Positions 51,632 to 58,286 of a stretch of 58,286 bases of DNA are shown one piece after another (the first letter of the stretch is position 1; every line of letters starts with the position of its first letter). A model generated the notes under the pieces. That model was not told where the DNA came from and did not search any database. It was given only the letters and a program-made list of their open reading frames with translations. A program made the translations under genes and the position numbers. The stretch is taken from assembly GCA_028818855.1 (NCBI GenBank), contig JAPPMY010000134.1:2038-60323 (forward strand). Direction: 5' to 3'. This DNA is from Rhodospirillales bacterium. GTDB taxonomy: Bacteria; Pseudomonadota; Alphaproteobacteria; UBA828.

Positions 51632-52602
51632 CAGCGAACCTCGCGCCGCCGTCGCAGCTCGTGGAGGAGCACCACGACGGCGACGACGACACCGCCCTGG
51701 ACCGCGAGGCGCCCGCCCGTGCTGAAGTCGTTGAGCACCATCATGCTGGAGATGACCGCGATGAAGAGGGCGCCGCCGGCCGATCGCAGCGGCGAGCCGT
51801 GGCCCCCCTGGATCGCAGTGCCGCCTACGAGCAGCGCGGCGATGGCGTCGATCGTCAGGTTGGGGAACGAGCGCGATGTGGCCTGGTTGAAGGCCGCGCC
51901 GTTGAGGATGCCGGCAATGGCGAGGCCGACCGAAAAGATCACGAATGCCAGGATGGTGACGCGCGTGAACGAGATGCCGCTGATCCGCGCGGTCGCCCGG
52001 TTAGCGCCCACCAGCGTGGTCTCCCGCCCGAGCACGGTGCGCGACATAAGGATCGACACGACGACGGTGAAGATGAGGAAGATCAGAACCTGGATTGGAA
52101 TCCCGGCAACCGTGCCGCTGCCCCAGCCGATGAGGTAGTCGCCCGTGCGCACGATGCCGGCGCCGGTGATCTCCGTCACGACACCGAAGATGATGGCGCC
52201 GGCCGCGAGCGTGGTGATGATCGGGTTGAGCCCGGTGGCGACGATCGCGCCCTGCATGACGCCGACGACGATCAGCCCGGCGACGACCACGATGATGGCG
52301 AGCGGCTGTGGCCATCCGTCGCCGACCAGGGCCACGAAGCAGACCATCGCCAACATCGCGGACTGGCCGATGGCGAGCGAGACGAAGTTGCCCGAGAGCG
52401 TCATCGGGGTCATGGCGACGGCGACGATGCCGACGATCGAGGCGTTGCGCAGAATGGCGCGGATGTTGTCGACGGTGAGGAAGCTCGGCGTGATGATGAC
52501 GGCCACGATGATGCCGGCGAGCGCGAGTGCGATGATGATGGCGAGTGGCAGCCAGTCCCAAACGCGGCCCTCCGGCAGGCGGACGGCGCCTGAGAGCCTC
52601 AC
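51631..52602 (-). CDS. Sugar-type ABC transporter permease (RbsC-like, first)
   Basis: A 323-aa RbsC-family permease with hydrophobic spans starting at WLPLAIIIALALAGIIVAVII and the loop GGTAIQGGHGSPLRS, the family equivalent of GG.S..GG.G. The frame is open to 52680 inside the ATPase gene. GTG 52602 overlapping the ATPase stop (GTGA) is preferred, because the coupling is typical of this window and the extra N-terminus is Arg/Gly low-complexity. Confidence 0.9.
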   Translation of the reverse strand: MRLSGAVRLPEGRVWDWLPLAIIIALALAGIIVAVIITPSFLTVDNIRAILRNASIVGIVAVAMTPMTLSGNFVSLAIGQSAMLAMVCFVALVGDGWPQPLAIIVVVAGLIVVGVMQGAIVATGLNPIITTLAAGAIIFGVVTEITGAGIVRTGDYLIGWGSGTVAGIPIQVLIFLIFTVVVSILMSRTVLGRETTLVGANRATARISGISFTRVTILAFVIFSVGLAIAGILNGAAFNQATSRSFPNLTIDAIAALLVGGTAIQGGHGSPLRSAGGALFIAVISSMMVLNDFSTGGRLAVQGGVVVAVVVLLHELRRRREVR

Positions 52603-54167
52603 GATGCGGCCTCGCCGGCCTCTGCCGGCGCCTCGTCCTCCTGGTGCATGACTTCCCGCACCAGCGCGTCCTCGGTCCATTCGTCGTGCGGCAAGATGCG
52701 GATCATCCGGCCGCGGTAGAAGGTGGCGATGGTGTCGGAGAGACCGAGAATCTCAGACGTGTCCGAGCTGGCGACGACGATGCCGACGCCGGCGCTGCAG
52801 AGATCGCGCAACCGCTGGTAAATCTCGGCGCGCGCGCCAATGTCGACGCCCCGCGTGGGCTCTTCCAGCAAGATCACGCCCGGCGCGGTGCCGAGCCACT
52901 TGCCGACCGCGACCTTCTGCTGGTTGCCGCCGCTGAGCGCACCCACCGCAGCGCCAAGGCGCTTCACGTCAATCGCGAACTCCGCCGCGATCTCGCGCGA
53001 GCGGATGCGCTCGCGGCGACCCGAAATCCAGCCGGCGGACGACACCGCCCGCACCCAGGGCGACGACAGATTCTCGCGGATCGGCCGCCCGGCGAAGATG
53101 CCGTCCTTCTTGCGGTCTGCCGTGCAGTAGGCGACGCCGCTCTTCAGCGTCGCCACCCGGCTGCGCAACGAGAGTTCGACACCCTTCAGCTCGACCCGGC
53201 CGGCAAGCGGGGGCAGCATTCCGGCGAGCGACTGCACCACCGCACTTGCGCCGCTGCCGAGCTGACCGGTCAGGCCCACGATCTCGCCGGGGTGAACACG
53301 CAGGCTTACCGGCTCTTCCAGCCCCTCCGCCAGCAGCCCGTCGACGCGGAGCAGGGGCTCGTCCGCGAGCGAGCCGCGGGCAGGAAACATCGTGCCGAGC
53401 TCGCGTCCCAGCATCATCGCAATCACCGCGTCCACGTCGAGCTCGTCTGCGGACCGGGGCGGCAGGCTCTGCCCGTTGCGGAACACGGTCACGCGATGCG
53501 CGAGGCGGAAGACCTCGGGCAGCCGGTGGGTGACGTAGATCACGCTGCGTCCCTCGGCCGAGAGTCGCTTGATGACGGCGAGCACGCGCTCGATCTCCCG
53601 GTCGGCGAGCGCCGCCGTCGGCTCGTCGAAGATCAGGATGCGCGCGTCGCGCACGAGCAGGCGCGCGACCTCGAGCAGCTGCATCTCGGCGACGCTGAGG
53701 CGCTCTACCGGCGTGCGTGGATCGAGATAGTCGAGGCCGACGCCGGCCAGCAGCCGCCGCGCCCGCGCATTGAGCTCGCGCGGCAGCCATATCGGCGGAA
53801 TGCCCTTCTGGCCGAGCACCAGGTTCTCGGCCACGCTGAGGGTAGGAACGGAGCTGTATTCCTGATGGACGACAGCCACACCCGCCGCCTGCGATCGTGC
53901 GCTTGGGTAGAGCGACGCGGGCTTTCCGTCGATCTCGATGGTGCCTGAATCGGCCTGGACGAGGCCGGAGACTATCTTGACGAGCGTGCTCTTGCCGGCG
54001 CCGTTCTCGCCGAGCAGCGCCATGACCTCGCCCGGGCGCAATTCGAAATCGATGCTGTCGAGCGCCTGGACGTTACCGTAACGTTTGGAAAGACGGCGCA
54101 CGCCGAGTCTGAGCGGCGGCGCCGTCTCCCCGTTCAGGCCGCCAGTCGAAGCGGCCTCTTCTGGCAC
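52599..54167 (-). CDS. Sugar-type ABC transporter ATP-binding protein (RbsA-like, two domains)
   Basis: A 522-aa protein with two ATPase modules. The N-terminal one has Walker A GENGAGKST, signature LSVAEMQLLEVAR and ILIFDEPTAAL. The second has a degenerate Walker A (TGQLGSGASAV), a normal signature LSGGNQQK and VILLEEPTRGVDIGAR. Degeneracy in the second Walker A is usual in RbsA/MglA proteins. It energises import of a monosaccharide or related small solute. It lies 12 bp after the binding-protein gene. Confidence 0.93.
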   Translation of the reverse strand: MPEEAASTGGLNGETAPPLRLGVRRLSKRYGNVQALDSIDFELRPGEVMALLGENGAGKSTLVKIVSGLVQADSGTIEIDGKPASLYPSARSQAAGVAVVHQEYSSVPTLSVAENLVLGQKGIPPIWLPRELNARARRLLAGVGLDYLDPRTPVERLSVAEMQLLEVARLLVRDARILIFDEPTAALADREIERVLAVIKRLSAEGRSVIYVTHRLPEVFRLAHRVTVFRNGQSLPPRSADELDVDAVIAMMLGRELGTMFPARGSLADEPLLRVDGLLAEGLEEPVSLRVHPGEIVGLTGQLGSGASAVVQSLAGMLPPLAGRVELKGVELSLRSRVATLKSGVAYCTADRKKDGIFAGRPIRENLSSPWVRAVSSAGWISGRRERIRSREIAAEFAIDVKRLGAAVGALSGGNQQKVAVGKWLGTAPGVILLEEPTRGVDIGARAEIYQRLRDLCSAGVGIVVASSDTSEILGLSDTIATFYRGRMIRILPHDEWTEDALVREVMHQEDEAPAEAGEAAS

Positions 54168-54179
54168 AGCACGGAATCT

Positions 54180-55289
54180 TCAGCCGGACGCGCAAATCTC
54201 GTCGGCCGTGTAGCCCCAGATTCTCGTGTTGGCGACACCCTCCGCTCCGATCGCGGGCGCGTGCGGCATGTAGTTGTACTTCGCCGGCGGGGTGTTCTCC
54301 GCCTCGGGAGCCTCGGCCTCGACTTCGAGCTGGATCACGTCGCCTTCGATCCGGCCATGGGCCACGAACTTGGCCGCTGAGCGGACCGCGAGTGCGCCTT
54401 CTACAGCAGCAGGCTGAATGCCTGTCCCGAAGGTCTCGCCGTTCTTCACTGCATCGAGGCTGCCGGAGCAGTCGCCGGAGACGATGTAGACATCCTGGCC
54501 CGGCGCGATCCCGTTCTCCTTCAGCGCGCGGATGATGCCGTTGGCCGCCTGCTGGTTCGACACGAACAGGAAGTCGAACTGGCCCTTGAACTTGGGCACC
54601 ACCTGGCTGCCGATCTGGTATCCGGTCTCCGGGCTGTTGGGACCCCACTCGGTGTGGATGATGTTGAAGGGCTCATCGGCGGTGACCGCCAGGAACCCCT
54701 TCATCCGCTCGACGCCGGTCTTCTCGCCCTCGGGGTGCTGGAATATCAGCAGGTTCCCTTCGGGGCTCTTGAATTCCATGCCGGCCGCCCGCGCAGCCTC
54801 GCGCGCCTGCAACATCATGTGGCCGAGCGTCTCGCCAATCAGGATCTGGTTGGCGCCGGAGTATGCCTGGACGTAAGGCCAGGACTGCTCGTTCGGCTCC
54901 TGCGTGAGCTGGATGACCGGCGCGAGGCGCGAGAGCTGGCGCACAGCGTTGATCGCCGCATCGGCCACCCACGGCCAGAAGATGATCACCTCGGGCTGCG
55001 CGCCGCTCGCGATGTACTGCTGCACCTGGGCGTCCTGCTCGGGCTGGGAGAAGTTATGCTGGAACACGGTGAGATCCCACCCCAGCCGCTCCGCTTCCTG
55101 CCTGGCTCCCTTGATCTGGTTGGCGCCGTAAACGTTCGACGCTGTCATGACGAACATGACCATTGCCTTGCCGTCGCCCTCGAGCATGCCCGTCCCCTCG
55201 GCCTTCACGTCGGCCGATGGAATGGACCAGGCACCAGCGAGCAAGGCACCCGCACTCGCGAGCACCGCTAATCGTTTCAATGACTTCAT
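54180..55289 (-). CDS. Sugar-type ABC transporter substrate-binding protein (RbsB-like)
   Basis: A 369-aa periplasmic binding protein. Residues 1 to about 31 form a signal peptide (MKSLKRLAVLASAGALLAGA...). The mature chain follows the peripla_BP_4 pattern: an early strand with TASNVYGANQIKGARQEAERLGW, QDAQVQQYIASGAQPEVII, and SNQQAANGIIRALKENGI. A Pro/Glu-rich segment near residue 330 is unusual. It is the first gene of the operon with RbsA- and RbsC-like genes. The ligand is unknown; the downstream SDR suggests a sugar or polyol. Confidence 0.92.
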   Translation of the reverse strand: MKSLKRLAVLASAGALLAGAWSIPSADVKAEGTGMLEGDGKAMVMFVMTASNVYGANQIKGARQEAERLGWDLTVFQHNFSQPEQDAQVQQYIASGAQPEVIIFWPWVADAAINAVRQLSRLAPVIQLTQEPNEQSWPYVQAYSGANQILIGETLGHMMLQAREAARAAGMEFKSPEGNLLIFQHPEGEKTGVERMKGFLAVTADEPFNIIHTEWGPNSPETGYQIGSQVVPKFKGQFDFLFVSNQQAANGIIRALKENGIAPGQDVYIVSGDCSGSLDAVKNGETFGTGIQPAAVEGALAVRSAAKFVAHGRIEGDVIQLEVEAEAPEAENTPPAKYNYMPHAPAIGAEGVANTRIWGYTADEICASG

Positions 55290-55597
55290 TGAAGCTCTCC
55301 CTGTTTGATTTTGCAGCCTGTTGGTCGTCGCTTTCTCTGGAGTGGCTGCTATAGCGCGGAAGCGTAGGAGGCCGCTTCAATGCGAGTCAAGCTGTCTCGC
55401 CCGCATGCGATCACTCCCGCCGATTCGCTCAACACAGGGGAGCTGTTGCGAGATCGCTTCGACGGCACCGCTGCTGGAACGGACCGTTTCAGAGCGAGCA
55501 GACCAGTGGCGCTCGCAGTAGTTCGGTGCGGGCTCGATCGGTCAGGGGCAGGAATGACCGGTGCGCGCGGGCACCATCATCGGCATCCGGCGCGGTC
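55290..55597. other. Intergenic region holding the Rbs-type operon promoter
   Basis: A 308-bp gap between the leftward binding-protein start and the stop of the leftward GFA gene. AGGGAGAG just before the binding-protein ATG is its ribosome-binding site. No gene, strong hairpin or repeat stands out in the rest. Confidence 0.5.
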
Positions 55598-55996
55598 TCA
55601 GACGTCGGGTCCCCAGTCGTCGTATTCGGGCATGTCGTCGGACAGCCGCAGCCACGGCAGCCTGGTATCGGCGAAGATGTGATAGCCCGGCTCGGCTGCG
55701 GCAGGATCGCGGAGGCTGCCTACCGTCACGTCGAGCTCCGCAGCGCCGTCGATGATGAAGGCGAGGTGGGTTCCGCAATCCCGGCAAAAGTACCGTGTCG
55801 CCTCAGCCGTGGACTTCAGTTCCGCGGGCGTGCCCTGGGTCCAGGACCAACTTGCGGTGGGGAAGGTGATCCACGTCACCACGGGCGCGCCCTGCACCCG
55901 CCGGCAGATCGTGCAGTGGCAGTAGAAGATGCGCAGCGGTTCGCCATTCGCCCGGTAGCGCAACGCGCCGCAATAGCACCCGCCTTCGTGGGCCAT
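55598..55996 (-). CDS. GFA (glutathione-dependent formaldehyde-activating) family protein
   Basis: A 132-aa zinc protein of the GFA/CENP-V family. The cysteine ligands are visible in GGCYCGAL near the N-terminus, YCHCTICRR at about residue 35 and YFCRDCGTHL at about residue 70. Members bind zinc and sometimes S-hydroxymethylglutathione; most have no proven activity. It lies 48 bp downstream of the aminotransferase gene and is probably co-transcribed. Confidence 0.92.
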   Translation of the reverse strand: MAHEGGCYCGALRYRANGEPLRIFYCHCTICRRVQGAPVVTWITFPTASWSWTQGTPAELKSTAEATRYFCRDCGTHLAFIIDGAAELDVTVGSLRDPAAAEPGYHIFADTRLPWLRLSDDMPEYDDWGPDV

Positions 55997-56044
55997 GTCT
56001 CGTCCTCCCGTGATCGCTCCCCGGCCTCGCCGGCCGGTCGCCGT

Positions 56045-57442
56045 TCAAGCCGCCTGTTGCAGGTCCCGGGCCACCGTGTCGAGGGCGCTCTGGGCAGTCT
56101 CGACGATCCGGTCGATCTGCTCTTCGGTGACGATGAGCGGCGGCGCCAGAACCATGATGTCACGCACCGCCCGGACTATGACGCCCTTCTCGATGCAATG
56201 GTCACGGCACCTGACCCCCAGCTTCAGGTCGGGGTCGAAACGGGTGCGGGAGGCCTTGTCTGCGGCGAGTTCGATCGCCCCGATCATCCCGACACCGCGC
56301 ACCTCGCCGACCAGGGGATGGTCTGCCAGTTCCCGCAACCGGGCCTGCAGGTAGGGGCCGGTCTTATGCCGAACGCTATCGACGATGCCCTCGTGCTCCA
56401 GGATTCGAATGTTTTCCAGCGCCACCGCGCAGGCGACGGGATGGCCGGAATAGGTGAAGCCGTGGGCGAACTCGTCGTCGGCCGCGCTCAGCACGTCGGC
56501 GACGCGCTCGCCGAGCAGGACGGCGGAGAGCGGCACGTAGCTGGAGCTCACGCCCTTGGCGATGGTCATCAGGTCCGGCGTGAAGCCCAGGGTCTCGCAG
56601 CCGAACCACGCGCCCGTCCTTCCGAAACCGCAGATCACCTCGTCGGAGATGAGCAGCACGTCGTATTTGGCACAGATGCGCTGGACCTCCGGCCAGTAGC
56701 TCGCGGGCGGCACGATCACGCCGCCTGCGCCCTGGATCGGCTCGCCGATGAAGGCCGCGACGCGGTCGGGGCCGAGCGCGAGAATCTTTTCCTCCAGCGC
56801 CCTGGCGGCGTGAAGACCGAACGCATCGGGGTCCATGTCGCCCTCATGGTCGAACCAGTAGGGCGCGTCGACATGCTCGAATCCCGGCAGCGGCAGGTCT
56901 GCCTGGGGATGCATGAAGGACAGTCCCGAGAGGCTCGCCGCCGCCAGTGTGACCCCGTGGTAGCCGTGGCGACGGCCGATGATGGTCTTCTTCTCGGGCC
57001 GGCCGCACAGGTTCCAGTAGTAGCGGACGATCTTGACGACCGAATCATTGGCCTCCGACCCGGAATTCGCGAAGAAGACGTGCTTCAAACTCCCGGGTGT
57101 AATCTCCGCTAACTTCGCGGCCAGCTCGACCGCCGGCGGGTTCGTCGACTGGAAAAAGGTGTTGTAGTAGGGGAGGTCGAGAAGCTGGCGATAGGCCGCG
57201 TCGGCAATTTCCTTCCGCCCGTAGCCGACGTTGACCGACCACAGGCCTGCCAGCCCGTCGAGCAGCCGGTTGCCGTCGGAATCCCAAAGATAAACGCCCT
57301 CCGCACGCGTAATGACCCGGACGCCTTGGGCCGCCAGTTCGGCGTGATTCGTGAAGGGGTGCACGTGATGCGCGCGATCAAGCGCCTGCCAGTACGCGGT
57401 TGTCTTGTTCTCCAGACCGGTGTTGGTCACTTGCCCACCCAT
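56045..57442 (-). CDS. Class III pyridoxal-phosphate aminotransferase (omega-amino acid type)
   Basis: A 465-aa aminotransferase. Evidence is the cofactor phosphate region FANSGSEANDSVVKI, GRRHGYHGVTLAAASLSG, the Asp-containing ISDEVICGFGRTG, and the Schiff-base lysine in MTIAKGVSSSYVPLSAV. It is closest to omega-amino acid:pyruvate or putrescine:pyruvate transaminases. The frame extends 40 codons upstream to 57562, but that part reads through repeat-containing promoter DNA. ATG 57442 preceded by AGAGGG begins a normal N-terminus. It converts an amine or omega-amino acid to the aldehyde. Confidence 0.92.
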   Translation of the reverse strand: MGGQVTNTGLENKTTAYWQALDRAHHVHPFTNHAELAAQGVRVITRAEGVYLWDSDGNRLLDGLAGLWSVNVGYGRKEIADAAYRQLLDLPYYNTFFQSTNPPAVELAAKLAEITPGSLKHVFFANSGSEANDSVVKIVRYYWNLCGRPEKKTIIGRRHGYHGVTLAAASLSGLSFMHPQADLPLPGFEHVDAPYWFDHEGDMDPDAFGLHAARALEEKILALGPDRVAAFIGEPIQGAGGVIVPPASYWPEVQRICAKYDVLLISDEVICGFGRTGAWFGCETLGFTPDLMTIAKGVSSSYVPLSAVLLGERVADVLSAADDEFAHGFTYSGHPVACAVALENIRILEHEGIVDSVRHKTGPYLQARLRELADHPLVGEVRGVGMIGAIELAADKASRTRFDPDLKLGVRCRDHCIEKGVIVRAVRDIMVLAPPLIVTEEQIDRIVETAQSALDTVARDLQQAA

Positions 57443-58076
57443 CCCTCTGCATCCGATGTAACGGTGAACCGTTTGTTTGACCCGGCCTACCGGAGCCGGC
57501 GGGAGCATATGACAGGCCCGCATAGAGTGGGTTGGTTGGGTCAAACGTTTGGGTTGAGTCAAATGTTAATGCATCACTGGTTCCTCCGCCACGCTGGGCA
57601 GCTGGCGGAGCGGAGCTGGGCGGTCAGCAAATGGTGGACAATGGTACCAACCTAGAAGGGTAAGCGAAGGCCCGGGCCGGCTTCGAATGAGTCACCTAGC
57701 TTATTGATATCACGTGATTCATGCTCTGCAATTCAAATGTCTCCCCACGCCGGCACCCACAGGCGTCGAGCGATTCCAAAGGATATCGCCGACGGGAAAT
57801 CAAGTGCGGCCGCAACGCACGGGATCGTTCGGATGCTCCTAAACAATAGCATCGAAAACGATGTTCTTGATCGTATGGAAGAGGCTGCCCGATTCCGCGG
57901 CCCTTTTTTGGTCACCTGCATGACGTTGAGGGAATGGACATAAATTTGCCATGCCCAGTCGCGAATAGCGGCAAGACCAACCGCCCGAAACCGAACGTCG
58001 TGAAGGATCATTGAAAACAAGGGTCGATTCTCGGAGCTAAGCGATGTCGAGGGCCAACTCCCCGAGAGCACGCGCA
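57443..58076. other. Large, less GC-rich intergenic region upstream of the aminotransferase
   Basis: About 630 bp. The first 130 bp contain repeated GTCAAA-type motifs, probably regulatory. A TGGTACCA palindrome lies at 57642-57649. The part from 57690 to 58050 is AT-richer than the rest of the window; a 79-codon rightward frame (57704-57943) and an overlapping leftward frame exist, but neither shows a recognisable domain or convincing ribosome-binding site. It may be gene debris. Confidence 0.5.
57475..57563. repeat. Cluster of GTCAAA-type repeats upstream of the aminotransferase gene
   Basis: GTTTGACCC (57475-57483) and its exact reverse complement GGGTCAAAC (57538-57546) form a 9-bp inverted repeat. 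A third, degenerate direct copy, GAGTCAAAT, lies at 57555-57563. Spaced copies upstream of one start codon suggest an operator for a regulator not encoded in the window. Confidence 0.5.
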
Positions 58077-58286
58077 CTACTTCCTCCGTATCGGCACGCC
58101 TCCCAAGAGGCCGTTCCGATCCATGTCCTGCCAGGCGTCCATGAAGACCTGGTTCCATTGCGCGGTCATGGGGTGGTCCATCATGTCGCGGTAGACCGTC
58201 CACATGGTCACAAGCTCGTCTGCGCCGTCGCGGAAGGCGGCATACGCGGTCTCCACCGTGCGGACGAGGGCGGCCATGATGAAGGG
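58077..58286 (-). CDS. 3' end of an unidentified protein gene, running off the right edge
   Basis: The leftward frame is open to the window edge and encodes at least 69 residues, with an internal Met at 58277 preceded in frame by Pro-Phe-Ile, so the true start is probably outside. The visible part is a mainly helical, Asp/Met-rich C-terminus (ELVTMWTVYRDMMDHPMTAQ, then DAWQDMDRNGLLGG). I do not recognise the family. GC content and codon use match the rest of the window. Confidence 0.5.
   Translation of the reverse strand, partial: PFIMAALVRTVETAYAAFRDGADELVTMWTVYRDMMDHPMTAQWNQVFMDAWQDMDRNGLLGGVPIRRK

Overview
The window is GC-rich, densely packed DNA with frequent stop/start overlaps (ATGA, GTGA) and almost entirely catabolic and transport content. 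Gene families (NitT/TauT, Dpp-type and Rbs-type ABC importers, Cox-type molybdenum hydroxylase, HyuA/HyuB, MttB-like, NnrS, the alpha-E/ATP-grasp/transglutaminase triad) suggest an alphaproteobacterium, perhaps Rhodospirillales or Hyphomicrobiales. That placement is inference; there is no rRNA. The first 80 bases are C/G homopolymer-like sequence that looks like a poor contig end. No phage, CRISPR, transposase or integrase gene is visible.

Region A (106-17751) is the most striking part. An Lrp/AsnC regulator heads a leftward operon (triple-RidA fusion, NitT/TauT permease, ATPase, binding protein) and faces a rightward series: PuuE/PgdA-like polysaccharide deacetylase, a split PEP-synthase-like pair whose sizes and division resemble phenylphosphate synthase alpha and beta, CoxM/CoxG/CoxS/CoxL-like molybdenum hydroxylase, an HD-like protein, an amidase, an FrdA-like flavoprotein and a solo SdhB-type [2Fe-2S] protein. 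It reads as one uptake-and-breakdown regulon for an unknown, probably nitrogen-containing compound, with a phosphorylation step. I know of no described pathway with this composition.

Region B (17865-28799): tRNA-Ala(CGC) with a visible promoter; the transglutaminase/alpha-E/ATP-grasp operon; an S24 (LexA-like) regulator divergent from a small protein across palindromic operators; a hydratase/glutamine amidotransferase/MetE-like operon; a methyltransferase-like protein whose N-terminus matches the small protein next to the S24 gene; and a non-pyrrolysine MttB homologue.

Region C (28948-39076): NnrS, then a visibly less GC-rich segment with a Rieske oxygenase and a TbpB-like surface lipoprotein. 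This abuts a truncated aconitase-X gene left at the end of a peptide-transporter/proline-iminopeptidase operon. Aconitase X includes cis-3-hydroxyproline dehydratases, so the operon may once have served proline- or hydroxyproline-containing peptides.

Region D (39259-47801): tandem HyuB genes, the detached DppF ATPase, HyuA, an atypical M19 dipeptidase and an SDR. With the transporter of region C this forms a split import and ATP-dependent amide-opening system.

Region E (48336-58286): an NTF2-like protein, an Rbs-type sugar ABC transporter operon ending in an SDR and a solo PxpB/KipI-like protein, a GFA protein, a class III aminotransferase with repeat-containing upstream DNA, and the 3' part of an unidentified gene at the right edge.
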